A stretch of DNA of 61,210 bases. It comes from Lysinibacillus sp. FJAT-14745. GTDB taxonomy: Bacteria > Bacillota > Bacilli > Bacillales_A > Planococcaceae. The notes beneath the pieces were generated by a model. That model searched no databases, was not told the origin of the DNA, and worked only from the letters and a program-made list of their open reading frames with translations. Shown here piece by piece: positions 25,672 to 34,669 of this stretch. Both the position numbers and the translations under genes were made by a program. The first letter of the stretch is position 1. Each line of letters opens with the position of its first letter. The stretch is taken from assembly GCF_001275675.1 (NCBI RefSeq), contig NZ_LITM01000009.1, positions 116,849-178,058 on the forward strand. Direction: 5' to 3'.

Positions 25672-26222
25672 AATGCACTCACCTTCTGTTCATATGGGAG
25701 CAATTTTTCTGCAGGCATACCACTCTCACGAAGCTCATTTAGCATATCTATGTACAAAGCTAATTTTTCGTCGCTTAAGGAGTCGATTTTACGCTCATCA
25801 AACGGAACGTGTACCACCTCTACACCTGCTTTTTCAAATAATTCTTGTGCATAAGGGTTATTTTTATAATCCGTTGCGTAATACACACGTTCAATACCTG
25901 CTTGAATAATAGATTTTGTACATGGTAGACATGGGAAATGTGTAACATATAAGTCTGCACCTTTTGTAGGCGTCCCATATTTAGCACATTGTAATAGTGC
26001 ATTCATTTCAGCATGCACTGTGCGCACACAATGGTTATCAACAACATAGCAACCATTTTCAATACAATGTTCATCACCTGTAATTGAGCCGTTATAGCCA
26101 CCTGCAATAATTCGCTTATCTCTAACGACAGTCGCTCCTACTGCAAGCCTTGTACATGTACTACGTAATGCGAGTAAATGGCTTTGCGCCATGAAAAATT
26201 GATCCCAAGTAATTCGCTCCAT
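25653..26222 (-). CDS. comEB: ComEB, dCMP deaminase-family protein
   Basis: A 189-residue zinc-dependent deaminase. The motifs HAEMNALLQ and LPCTKSIIQAGI carry the His/Glu and the two Cys-type zinc ligands (PCLPCTK) of the deoxycytidylate deaminase family. An additional Cys/His-rich stretch (HCIENGCYVVDNHCV) is typical of ComEB. It is in the late competence operon but is not required for DNA uptake in B. subtilis; it supplies dUMP for thymidylate synthesis. The ATG at 26222 has GGAGGTAG upstream. Confidence 0.95.
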   Translation of the reverse strand: MERITWDQFFMAQSHLLALRSTCTRLAVGATVVRDKRIIAGGYNGSITGDEHCIENGCYVVDNHCVRTVHAEMNALLQCAKYGTPTKGADLYVTHFPCLPCTKSIIQAGIERVYYATDYKNNPYAQELFEKAGVEVVHVPFDERKIDSLSDEKLALYIDMLNELRESGMPAEKLLPYEQKVSALFGKKL

Positions 26223-26337
26223 ACGACTACCTCCATAAATTTACATTAATTAGCTGTCCGTTTATTGCAACAGTCTTTTTATACTATAGTGTAGCCCTTT
26301 TTGAAAAGAATCGTCAATATCTCAAAACTTACTGTCA

Positions 26338-26985
26338 TTATTTAACTGTGATGAAATCCTTCAGCTTCTCAAACGTTTTTTCGCCAATACCACTCACTTT
26401 TTTTAAGTCCTCAATTGTTTTAAAGCCACCATTCTCCTCACGATACGAAATAATGCTTTGAGCCTTTGATGGACCAATACCTGATAATGTCGTAAGTGCT
26501 GCTTCATCTGCTTTATTTAAATTGACCTTTTGATCTTTCATACCATTGTTACTTTGTGATGTTCCGCTAGTAGGCATCGTCAAGATATTAGAGGTCATTT
26601 CTTCAGGCTTTTCACCCTTTATAGGAATGTAAATAACCATCTCATCCTCAACTTTTTGCGCATGATTAATGAATTGCGTATCAGCATCCTGCGTATAGCC
26701 ACCTGCAAGCTTTACCGCATCTATAATTCGCTGGTCAGTCTGTAGCTCATAGACACCTGGATACATAACAGCACCCTTTATATCAACAAATACCTGCTGT
26801 ATGACCGCTTCATCAACAGATTCTTTCATTTCATGTTGTTCAATAGGTTGGATTGTTTCGATGAGCTCTTCTTGGGGAGGTGAAGAGTCAGAACTCGAAA
26901 AAAAGAAGTAACTAAGTCCACTGATAACCAGTATGCCGGGGATCAACATACTTTTTTTGTACTTTTGCCAAAAAGATTGGATCAT
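26338..26985 (-). CDS. comEA: Competence DNA receptor ComEA
   Basis: A 215-residue membrane-anchored protein. One transmembrane helix (residues 12-30) leads to a Ser/Glu linker, an SLBB-type domain (FVDIKGAVMYPGVYEL, then IIDAVKLAGGYTQDAD) and a C-terminal double helix-hairpin-helix domain (NLNKADEAALTTLSGIGPSKAQ; VSGIGEKTFEKLKDF) that binds dsDNA. It captures DNA outside the membrane for ComEC. The ATG at 26985 is preceded by GGAAAGGATG; eight extra codons upstream lack support. First gene of the comE operon. Confidence 0.95.
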   Translation of the reverse strand: MIQSFWQKYKKSMLIPGILVISGLSYFFFSSSDSSPPQEELIETIQPIEQHEMKESVDEAVIQQVFVDIKGAVMYPGVYELQTDQRIIDAVKLAGGYTQDADTQFINHAQKVEDEMVIYIPIKGEKPEEMTSNILTMPTSGTSQSNNGMKDQKVNLNKADEAALTTLSGIGPSKAQSIISYREENGGFKTIEDLKKVSGIGEKTFEKLKDFITVK

Positions 26986-27163
26986 CAAATAACATCCTTT
27001 CCTTTGCAAAAGGTAATCATATGGAGTCTATTTCATCATACAATATCATTCATGCGTTGAAAAGATAATTTATCTATTAAGACAAAAACGAAGGCATCCC
27101 TGCCCTTTGCTTATGATGCGCTGACATAATGATGTAAAATTATGTTATGCTTTGAATAATAGT

Positions 27164-27275
27164 CCATCACCATAACGTGGTGTTGATTTCCGTACCGACT
27201 GGGCACTTCCCTGGGTCCAACTATATACATGGCATACGTTTTAACAAATGTCATCCACAACTTTTGGTGATGAGC
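27164..27275. repeat. MITE-like intergenic repeat, short form
   Basis: 112 bases bounded by inverted ends CCATCACCATAACGT and ACTTTTGGTGATGAG. It contains TTGATTTCCGTACCGACTGGGC and GTTTTAACAAATGTCATCC, shared with other copies. It lies between comEA and the divergent hen1 gene. Confidence 0.75.
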
Positions 27276-27325
27276 CACAATAAAGAAGACACGTTATGCC
27301 TTTGCGTACTGAATGGAGGAAGAAT

Positions 27326-28621
27326 ATGCAGCTAACAATACAGGCAAAGGGAGAAAATGTGAAAGCTATCTCCTACTTACTATCAAAAAATCCGAATAAT
27401 TTATACGAACGACGTGTAAAAGATCATTTAGTTCGTCTTGTCTATCACGAGCTTTCTGAGACAAACCTTGTTGTGACAATATTTGTTACACCAAATGCAC
27501 TCGCACTTGTTCAAAATGACAATGCACTTGACATTTCACATTATATTAATGATCGTGAATTCGCCGCTAGTAGTATTTTTTTATCCATGATCCGTTCTGC
27601 TTTAGGTACTGCGTTAAATGGTAAACCAAAAGAACAATATATTGAATGGGTAGCTCAAGCATTTTCATTCACATTTGAATTCGGTCCAATCGCTTCAGCT
27701 ATGACAAATGAAACGATAAATGAATTGTTTCAGCCTCTTGGCTATACTGTCAACATCGAGGCTTTGAATAACGACCATCGTGCGCGTTTTCTCACATTAT
27801 CTGCGGACATTACGCTACAACGAGCACTACAGCATCTTTTTGTACTGATCCCTGTATTAGATGATTATAAGCACTACTTTATCGATGAGTTGGAAGTCGA
27901 TAAGCTTAAACGATACGGAGAAGGCTGGTTAGATACACATCCAATGAAAGAATTTATTTATAAAAAAGCCCTGCGTTTCTCCCATTTATATGATGGTAAC
28001 ACAACACCACAAAATGTAACGCGGTCACTCAATACATTACGCTACGAAAAAATTGTTGAAACCATTAAAAATTTACCTCAAAAATCATCAATCGTTGATT
28101 TGGGTTCTGGTGAAGGAAAGCTTTCTAGTTTACTTGCCTACGTTAAAGGAATTGACGAGTTGCTTGCGGTTGAACCAAGTGAAGCTGCAATGAAAAAAGC
28201 GATCAAGCGTTTTGAAGGCTTAGAGGATGCATTTGTAACCCCAAAGCCTACATGGGGCTCGCTATTTTATTATGATGCACGATTACAACATAAAGACGTC
28301 ATCGTTTTATGTGAAGTCATTGAACATATTAATGAGGAGCGATTGCCTAAAATCATGGCGATGCTTTTAACTCAATATAGTCCTCAAACATTAATTGTGA
28401 CAACACCAAATGCTGAATACAATGCTGTTTACGAATTAGATGAAATGCGTCATGATGATCACCGATTTGAATGGACACGCAAACAATTTCAAGAGTGGTG
28501 TCATGCGATGAATCGTAATGAACAATATGAGCTTTCATTTACTGGCATCGGCGATCAACATGATATTTACGGACAACCTACCCAAATGTGCATTTATACG
28601 AAAAAGGAGGAGAATGTATGA
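27326..28621 (+). CDS. hen1: Bacterial Hen1 RNA 3'-terminal 2'-O-methyltransferase
   Basis: A 431-residue protein. The N-terminal 240 residues form the bacterial-only Hen1 domain that contacts Pnkp. The C-terminal methyltransferase has the SAM motif DLGSGEGKL (from D258) and the metal/active-site triad CEVIEHI (E330, E333, H334), followed by the RHDDHRFEWTR box typical of Hen1. It methylates the 2'-OH of a 3'-terminal nucleotide of cut RNA so that the repaired site resists the same ribotoxin. The ATG at 27326 follows GGAGG. Its stop overlaps the pnkp start (ATGA). Confidence 0.93.
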   Translation: MQLTIQAKGENVKAISYLLSKNPNNLYERRVKDHLVRLVYHELSETNLVVTIFVTPNALALVQNDNALDISHYINDREFAASSIFLSMIRSALGTALNGKPKEQYIEWVAQAFSFTFEFGPIASAMTNETINELFQPLGYTVNIEALNNDHRARFLTLSADITLQRALQHLFVLIPVLDDYKHYFIDELEVDKLKRYGEGWLDTHPMKEFIYKKALRFSHLYDGNTTPQNVTRSLNTLRYEKIVETIKNLPQKSSIVDLGSGEGKLSSLLAYVKGIDELLAVEPSEAAMKKAIKRFEGLEDAFVTPKPTWGSLFYYDARLQHKDVIVLCEVIEHINEERLPKIMAMLLTQYSPQTLIVTTPNAEYNAVYELDEMRHDDHRFEWTRKQFQEWCHAMNRNEQYELSFTGIGDQHDIYGQPTQMCIYTKKEENV

Positions 28622-31203
28622 ACATCAAGATTCCACATACAGGGATTGTTCTGCTAATTGGTCCATCCAATAGTGGAAAATCCACTCTTTTACAACAATG
28701 GGTTAATACAGGTATGCTTTCTCCTTCTGAAATTATTAGCTCTGATGCTTATCGGACACTTGTTTCAGATACGGATTATATCGATTTTCAACATCATTCA
28801 AAGGAAGAAGCAGATTTATTATATGATGAATATTTCGCTATTTCAGCACAAGCCTTTGCTGTTATGGAACGTGTCTTAGAGGCTAGAAGCTCATTAAATA
28901 AATGTACCTTTGTTGATGCTACACATTTACAATCAGAGGAACGTCAAAAATATATCTTGCTAGGAAAAAAACTACATGTTCCTGTAAGTGCAATTGTCTT
29001 GGACATTCCTCTTGAAGAATTGTTACATCGAGATACTTTGCGCCAAGATCCAAGGGGTACTAAACGTATTAAACAACAGGCACGCTTATTAAAAGCAGAA
29101 AAACGATTTATTAAAAAAGAGTCGTTTACTAAAACCTATATTGTGACAGAGACGGATGGACTAACATTATCAAGACAAGAGTCACCGCTACTGTTAAATG
29201 TAGAGGCTGGGCTTGATATTATTGGAGATATTCATGCATGCTTCGATGAATTTATCGAATTACTTAGTAAGCTAGGCTACGAAGAAAATGAGGAAGGTTA
29301 CTATATTCATCCACAAGGTCGACGCTTTGTTTCAGTTGGTGATATTATGAGCCGAGGACCAAAATCAATCGCAACGATGGACTTTTTTGATCGCCATATA
29401 GAACGTGGGCTTGCCTATATGTCTGACAGTAATCATGGCTGGAAAATCGCTCGTTGGTTAGATGGACGCAAAGTAACATTACATCATGGGGATGAGCTAG
29501 TTGAAGCTGAATTTAATGCTTATGAAGAAGATTACGGAGCGGAGAAAACAAAAGCCTTAAAAGCTCGTCTCGCGAAATGTTTACTTGCTGCTCCTTCTCA
29601 CTATGTGTTAGTGAATAATGGCATTTCTTCAGCTGTTGTTACACACGCAGGTATCCGTGACCGTTATATAGGCAAACAATCGACAAGAATTTCTGATTTC
29701 TGTCGTTACGGTGATGTTCAGGGGCAAGATAAATCTGGAAAACCTATTCGTAATGATTGGTTTATAGATCATCAAACATCACAGCTTATTATTTGGGGGC
29801 ATGATCCTAAAATTCATCCGTTAAAGCAAAATAATACGTTGAATATTGATCAAGGAGTTGTTTTTGGCGGTCAGCTAACTGCTTTTCGTTACCCTGAAAA
29901 GACAATTGAGTTTGTAAAGGCGTATAAAAACTATGCCGGTATCGAACGAAATCCTCTACTTGAAGCAAAAGCTCAACGTTTTGACCCGCCAAATATCGGG
30001 GCATTTTTAGAAGGGTTCACAGTGGAAACTGCATACTTTAACAATGTACAAATAGGCGGTGCTCATGCAAAGGCAGCGATCGACAGTGTTTCTCATTATG
30101 CACTGCCGTTAGAACAGCTAGTTTATATTCCACCTACGATGAGCCCAACACCACAAACATCTACAATAGCAGATACGTTGGAACACCCTTCTGAGGCATT
30201 TGCCTATTATAAAAAGCACGGTGTTCAGACAATGATTGCCGAGAAAAAACATATGGGCAGTCGCGCTGTTCTCTTACTGTTTAAAGATGCGCTTATTGCA
30301 AAGGAATATGTTGATACAGAAACACTTGGTATTATTACAACTAGAGCAGGAAGACGGTTTTTCGATAAAGAGACAGAACAAAAAATTTTGCAACAACTTC
30401 ATACAGAATTAATGGAGAAAAATTATTTCGAACAGTTTAATACAAATTTCGTACTACTTGATGCGGAAATTTTACCTTGGAACTTAAAAGCGCAACAACT
30501 AATCGATCAGCAGTATGCACATGTAGCTGAGCAAGCACTAATGGACCGTACAAAGCTTATGGAGAAACTACGTGACACAGCACAAATCGATGTTTCAGAA
30601 TGGCTTCAGGAGTATAAGGGGTTACTTGAAAATGCACAGCGATTTTCAACGGTTTATCAAAATTTTTGTTGGGATATCCAGGATGCTTCAGCAGTTCAAA
30701 TTGCACCCTTCCATGTATTAGCACATAGTTCGGAAACGTTTTTCCATAAACCACATATATGGCATATGGAAATGAATCGACTTTTTGCCAAAAATTCAAC
30801 ACTATTTATTGAAACAGAGTTTAAAGTCATTACGGATGACGCTTCTGAACAGGAGATCATTACTTGGTGGGAGGAAATGACTGCTGCTGGTCATGAAGGA
30901 ATTGTTATTAAACCAGAAATATTTGTCACAAAATATAATGGCAAGCTCATTCAGCCTGCAATTAAAGTACGTGGTCGTGAATATTTACGAATTATTTATG
31001 GTATGGACTATTTAGAGCCTTCACATTTAACGAAACTGAAGGAACGTAATCCAAGTAAAAAAATGAAGCATGCATTGCGTGAATTCGCACTCGGACTAGA
31101 AGGAATAGAACGTTTTGTTAAAGGTGAATCGACTGGCCGTATTCATGAATGTGTACTCGGGACATTAGCACTCGAAAGTGATCCTGTTGACCCTAGACTT
31201 TAG
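28618..31203 (+). CDS. pnkp: Polynucleotide kinase-phosphatase/adenylyltransferase Pnkp
   Basis: An 861-residue, three-module RNA end-healing and sealing enzyme. The kinase has P-loop GPSNSGKST (residues 15-23). The metallophosphatase has GDIHACF (D204, H206), VGDIMSRGP (D242) and SNHGWK. The ligase-like domain has the nucleotidyl lysine in EKKHMGSRA (K544) and further conserved EGIVIKP and KVRGREYLRIIYG. It heals 5'-OH and 2',3'-cyclic phosphate ends and joins them together with Hen1. It overlaps hen1 by 4 bases, giving coupled expression of the two partners. Confidence 0.94.
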   Translation: MNIKIPHTGIVLLIGPSNSGKSTLLQQWVNTGMLSPSEIISSDAYRTLVSDTDYIDFQHHSKEEADLLYDEYFAISAQAFAVMERVLEARSSLNKCTFVDATHLQSEERQKYILLGKKLHVPVSAIVLDIPLEELLHRDTLRQDPRGTKRIKQQARLLKAEKRFIKKESFTKTYIVTETDGLTLSRQESPLLLNVEAGLDIIGDIHACFDEFIELLSKLGYEENEEGYYIHPQGRRFVSVGDIMSRGPKSIATMDFFDRHIERGLAYMSDSNHGWKIARWLDGRKVTLHHGDELVEAEFNAYEEDYGAEKTKALKARLAKCLLAAPSHYVLVNNGISSAVVTHAGIRDRYIGKQSTRISDFCRYGDVQGQDKSGKPIRNDWFIDHQTSQLIIWGHDPKIHPLKQNNTLNIDQGVVFGGQLTAFRYPEKTIEFVKAYKNYAGIERNPLLEAKAQRFDPPNIGAFLEGFTVETAYFNNVQIGGAHAKAAIDSVSHYALPLEQLVYIPPTMSPTPQTSTIADTLEHPSEAFAYYKKHGVQTMIAEKKHMGSRAVLLLFKDALIAKEYVDTETLGIITTRAGRRFFDKETEQKILQQLHTELMEKNYFEQFNTNFVLLDAEILPWNLKAQQLIDQQYAHVAEQALMDRTKLMEKLRDTAQIDVSEWLQEYKGLLENAQRFSTVYQNFCWDIQDASAVQIAPFHVLAHSSETFFHKPHIWHMEMNRLFAKNSTLFIETEFKVITDDASEQEIITWWEEMTAAGHEGIVIKPEIFVTKYNGKLIQPAIKVRGREYLRIIYGMDYLEPSHLTKLKERNPSKKMKHALREFALGLEGIERFVKGESTGRIHECVLGTLALESDPVDPRL

Positions 31204-31348
31204 TTAAGATCGCCATGCATCAAAATGTGGAGGTGAACACAATGTGTTGCTTTCTCAAACATTTCGACGAAGAACACTTGTTCTGATGTTCTATCCGTCA
31301 CTTTTGTTTTTATGGTCATAGTGTAGAAATTTGAGCTGTAGTTTTGAG

Positions 31349-31450
31349 ATTTATCGAGAACTTTTGATTGTTTATCGACCAACTTTATCGATTTATCAAC
31401 CAACTTTTTAATTTATCAACCAACTTTTTTAATTTATCTACCAACTTTCG
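31349..31450. repeat. Five tandem copies of a ~21-bp unit
   Basis: TTTATCNACCAACTTT-type units occur at about 31349, 31371, 31392, 31413 and 31434. Spacing varies by one base between units, so no frame is kept throughout. They lie in the 3' non-coding region of the hen1-pnkp operon. Bases 31204-31348 hold no supported gene. Confidence 0.75.
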
Positions 31451-31532
31451 AAAAATATCGACATCTACCTTCATGTAACACTATCTGACCGCACTAATAA
31501 TTTGCGTATAAAAATTTTTACATCAAAAAAGC

Positions 31533-31566
31533 GCGAGAAATCAACGTTTCTAAATTGATTTCTCGC
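31533..31566. terminator. Bidirectional terminator between pnkp and the gene at 31614
   Basis: GCGAGAAATCAA pairs perfectly with TTGATTTCTCGC around a 10-base loop, with A-rich and T-rich flanks on both sides. It can end the plus-strand pnkp operon and the minus-strand gene. Confidence 0.88.
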
Positions 31567-31613
31567 ACTTTTGTTTTGTCCCAGCCTCTTTTCAGCATTA
31601 CTTTCTACAAGCG

Positions 31614-32789
31614 TTATTCTGTTAAGATGTCCTTAAATTTCGCTTGAAGCTTAGTCGTTAAGATTCCCTCTTTGTTAAAATGGCGAATAAACACACGTTG
31701 CATCATATCATCCTCTTGACCTGGATTCATCTGCATTAATATATCATTAATCTTCTCCGCGAGCTGTACTGGATTGGCATACATCGTATTCCATGCGCGA
31801 ACCTTTAACTCTAAATCTGTACCGAGGGCTGCTTCCTCCAAGTCCTGTACTGGCACTGGCTCACTAAAATGTGCATACGGGTCTTCATATGTTTCTGTAT
31901 GTAAAAAATGAATACAATCATCTAACTTGTCTGCCACACGTATTGAATCTACAAAAACTCCATGTTCATTTTCATATAGATAGCTATTTTCAAAAATTAA
32001 AAACGGTGCTTGTTGCTGAAGCCCAACCACTTGCTTTTTCAATTGCGGCGTAATAAAGATTAAACCATTCTCTAGTTGTAATGTTTGAATGTACGCAGAA
32101 AAATTACCGTTTTCAGCAAAATCATTATATGTTTTTGAACGATAATAAAATTCAGCGTCTAACTCCTCTGCTTCAATCGTCCATTCTACTTCTGGACAAT
32201 CAAAAATAACACGGAGTGCAATGCCATTCGCTGTTTTTCTGAGCTCATCATAAATATAAAACTGCTCTAGTTCTACTTGACCTACCTCACTTATAACATT
32301 GTTAAACGTTAGAGAAATAATTGATTTTGCAGTAAAGCCTCCTGCCATATCAAATGTTAATTCCACTTGAGTAGTATTACGGCGAATACTAACTATCTTT
32401 GCATCATGAAGGCTTTGCTCAAAGACCTCTCTTTCCATTGGTTTCATATAAGCTAACGTTTTCTGCTTTTCCTCAAATGCTGCATCGAGAATATTTTCAA
32501 ATAGCTGCTCCTGTTCATTTCTCCATCGTAAAAAATCTTCCCGTACATGCTTAGAAACTTCTGGTGTATTCAACGTACCATCTAAAACATATGGTTGAAA
32601 TCGCAGTGGTAAATAGTTCATTAAACTATCGCGTAATTCATCTAACTCCTGCTTTTTTTCCTTATATAAATCAAAATCATTTTCCTTTGCGTAGGCAAGA
32701 CTCTGTGTCCACTCCTCATCAGATTCGTAAATAAATAGTTTCATCGCACTTTCATACGCTTTTTTCTCTTGCAATGTTAAATGCCACAT
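31614..32789 (-). CDS. Conserved hypothetical protein, possibly DUF4085-like
   Basis: A 391-residue soluble, acidic protein. The N-terminus (MWHLTLQEKKAYESAMKLF, then DEEWTQSLAYAKENDFDLYKEKKQEL) and the later beta-rich middle (TQVELTFDMAGGFTAKSIISLTFNNV; EQFYIYDELRKTANGIALRVIFDCPEVEW) resemble Bacillus proteins described as DUF4085, a family without known function. I cannot confirm the assignment. The start at 32789 is chosen by this N-terminus; the preceding 30 codons read into the neighbouring repeat. There is no known link to RNA repair, despite lying in the same insertion. Confidence 0.65.
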   Translation of the reverse strand: MWHLTLQEKKAYESAMKLFIYESDEEWTQSLAYAKENDFDLYKEKKQELDELRDSLMNYLPLRFQPYVLDGTLNTPEVSKHVREDFLRWRNEQEQLFENILDAAFEEKQKTLAYMKPMEREVFEQSLHDAKIVSIRRNTTQVELTFDMAGGFTAKSIISLTFNNVISEVGQVELEQFYIYDELRKTANGIALRVIFDCPEVEWTIEAEELDAEFYYRSKTYNDFAENGNFSAYIQTLQLENGLIFITPQLKKQVVGLQQQAPFLIFENSYLYENEHGVFVDSIRVADKLDDCIHFLHTETYEDPYAHFSEPVPVQDLEEAALGTDLELKVRAWNTMYANPVQLAEKINDILMQMNPGQEDDMMQRVFIRHFNKEGILTTKLQAKFKDILTE

Positions 32790-32830
32790 AATTTCAGCCC
32801 TTTCAATTGATAGTAAGAAACAGAAACGGT

Positions 32831-33023
32831 TCATCACCAAAAGTTGTGGATGACTTTTGTTAAAACGTTTACTATGCAAATAGTTGATTGTAGTGGAGAC
32901 TGGGCGACTCCTCGGGGATCAGCGTTTCAGATAAGACCCTGCAGCGAAGCGAAGCGGCTTATCGAACGCCCCCAGGAAAGCGCCCAGTCGGAACGGAAAT
33001 CAACCACACGTTTCGGTGATGAT
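32831..33023. repeat. MITE-like intergenic repeat, inverted relative to other copies
   Basis: Ends TCATCACCAAAAGT and ACGTTTCGGTGATGA. Internal GTTAAAACG, CTGGGCGACTCC and GGAAAGCGCCCAGTCGGAACGGAAATCAAC are the reverse complement of the arrangement in copies 42951-43154 and 50111-50603. An open frame runs through it into the lipoprotein gene but is not a gene extension. Confidence 0.8.
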
Positions 33024-33080
33024 CCACAGAAACACTTTTTTTGGAAAAAATCGTCATTAATTTTAGTTAGGAGGGTTCAT

Positions 33081-33536
33081 TTGAAGAATAAAATACTTTT
33101 AGTCATAAATTCAATTATGCTATTGATATTAGTTGGTTGTGCAGGTTTAGCAGACTACACAATCCCACTACCAAATGGATATCGAATCGATCGTTTATCT
33201 GCACATCAAATCGGCATATACGGAGAAGAACCAGTAGTAGAGCAAGTAGAGGTACATGATAATGTAATTAATTATAACTATGTGCCTCCGAAAATAACAG
33301 ATATTTGGTGGAATGACAATTATATTATTGCCAAACAAGTGACTCTACAAAGTATAAATGGTGGTGTAGCTGAGCCAAATGAAGAACAGTTTGCATTTTG
33401 GGTCGTTGATATGCATGCTCATATCGTTTATGGACCACTTGACGAAAAAGCTCTTATCCAACAAAAAAAGCTTTTAAATTTGTCTGAAGAAATGGAGTTA
33501 ATTCCCATTGAAGATTTAAGTGATCTTCGGCAATGA
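33081..33536 (+). CDS. Small lipoprotein, possibly DUF3997-like
   Basis: A 151-residue precursor starting at TTG, with AGGAGG seven bases upstream. A type II signal peptide with lipobox LVGC places the lipidated Cys at residue 22. The mature part (GLADYTIPLPNGYRIDRLSAHQI; ITDIWWNDNYIIAKQV; FWVVDM) resembles small Bacillus lipoproteins of the DUF3997 type, with unknown function. It is monocistronic, convergent with yqeM, and shares a hairpin terminator with it. It occupies part of the place held by comER in B. subtilis. Confidence 0.75.
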   Translation: MKNKILLVINSIMLLILVGCAGLADYTIPLPNGYRIDRLSAHQIGIYGEEPVVEQVEVHDNVINYNYVPPKITDIWWNDNYIIAKQVTLQSINGGVAEPNEEQFAFWVVDMHAHIVYGPLDEKALIQQKKLLNLSEEMELIPIEDLSDLRQ

Positions 33537-33542
33537 AAAACA

Positions 33543-33580
33543 AAAACAGCTCACTGGTTAGTTTACCAGCAAGCTGTTTT
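33543..33580. terminator. Bidirectional terminator between lipoprotein gene and yqeM
   Basis: AAAACAGCT pairs with AGCTGTTTT, with an inner CTGGT/ACCAG pair. It sits directly at the convergent ends of both genes. Confidence 0.85.
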
Positions 33581-33581
33581 A

Positions 33582-34322
33582 CTATTTTACCGCACGGATA
33601 AAAATGCGTTCACTTTCATATTCAGGACCTTCATCTGTAAAATCAGCTGTTACTTCTACGTGTCTAAAGCCAATTTCCTGAAGCCATGCCATATATTGCT
33701 CAATTGAGAATGTGCGTTGGTTATGCTCCTCGTCGAAGCGTTCATACAGATCACTCTCAGCATCACGCACATAAAACGTCATTTGGTGGACAACGGAATG
33801 TTCAAAATCACCTGGCTCCGTATGCCATACATAGCTAATGTCACCATCGTCATACGTAAACGGGCCGTCTAAAAATATATCATTCATTTTAAATAACGAA
33901 TGCACATCAAAAAACAGTTGGCCTCCATCTCGTAAAGCACCATGAATACGTTCTAATGTTGAATAAACAGCTTTGTCGTCCACTACATAATTCAGTGAAT
34001 CAATAGCAATCGTTACAACGTCAAGCGCCTCAAAGCCCTCTAATTCATCCATCGACATACAATAGAGAGGCACATGTAATCCTGCATCAGCAAAGCGCTC
34101 TGCGGCAATTGAGAGCATATTTTCAGATAAATCGATTCCACTCACCTTGTAACCTGCCTGCGCAAACAACAGGCCAAGTACACCTGTACCACAGCCGATA
34201 TCTAAGAGATTTGGAAATTGACTGCTCGGTGCATGCTGCAAAACCCAGTCCACATAAAGATTGTAAGGGATATCGGTTTGCAGCTCATCATACACGTGCG
34301 CAAATCGTTCGTAACTACTCAC
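33582..34322 (-). CDS. yqeM: SAM-dependent methyltransferase YqeM
   Basis: A 246-residue class I methyltransferase: YERFAHVYDELQTDIPYNLYVDWV at the N-terminus, motif I LLDIGCGTGVLGLLFA, then SGIDLSENMLSIA and LDVVTIAIDSLNYV. The substrate is unknown; the gene always travels with rsfS and yqeK in Bacilli. The GTG at 34322, two bases after the rsfS stop, is chosen because homologues start right before YxxFAxVYDEL; the upstream in-frame codons overlap rsfS. Confidence 0.9.
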   Translation of the reverse strand: MSSYERFAHVYDELQTDIPYNLYVDWVLQHAPSSQFPNLLDIGCGTGVLGLLFAQAGYKVSGIDLSENMLSIAAERFADAGLHVPLYCMSMDELEGFEALDVVTIAIDSLNYVVDDKAVYSTLERIHGALRDGGQLFFDVHSLFKMNDIFLDGPFTYDDGDISYVWHTEPGDFEHSVVHQMTFYVRDAESDLYERFDEEHNQRTFSIEQYMAWLQEIGFRHVEVTADFTDEGPEYESERIFIRAVK

Positions 34323-34324
34323 AC

Positions 34325-34669
34325 TTAAGCCTCTGGCATGTCTAGTTGAGGTGCATCGCCCCATAGACGCTCTAAGTTATAATAAGCGCGTTCATCTTTA
34401 TGGAATACATGCGCTACAACATCTCCTAGGTCTACAAGAACCCAGCGTGCTGCATCGAAGCCTTCTACGCGGCGAATTTCAAACCCCTCTTTTACTGCTA
34501 CCTCTTGTAATTCACGTGCGATTGCTTGCACTTGACGGTCAGAATTACCATGAGAAATAATAAAGTAATCCGCTAAAAGTGAAATGCCTTGCATATTTAA
34601 AACGACAATATCCTCACCATGTTTGTCGTCAATTGCTTTGTAAGCTGATTGTAATAAAGTTGAAGTCAT
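34325..34669 (-). CDS. rsfS: Ribosomal silencing factor RsfS
   Basis: A 114-residue protein (YqeL). The RsfS/Iojap domain is complete: KAIDDKHGEDIVVLNMQGIS, DYFIISHGNSDRQVQAIA, and WVLVDLGDVVAHVFHKDERAYYNLERLW. It binds uL14 on the 50S subunit and blocks joining with the 30S when translation must be lowered. It overlaps the yqeK stop by 4 bases (ATGA) and is two bases from yqeM, so the genes are coupled. Confidence 0.96.
   Translation of the reverse strand: MTSTLLQSAYKAIDDKHGEDIVVLNMQGISLLADYFIISHGNSDRQVQAIARELQEVAVKEGFEIRRVEGFDAARWVLVDLGDVVAHVFHKDERAYYNLERLWGDAPQLDMPEA

Noticed and set aside
31349-31450. CRISPR-like array
   Set aside because: Units are directly adjacent, only about 21 bases long, with no unique spacers and no cas genes.
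32844-33080. N-terminal extension of the lipoprotein gene by 79 codons
   Set aside because: The extension reads through the repeat. The TTG at 33081 has an AGGAGG and is followed by a lipoprotein signal peptide that must be N-terminal.
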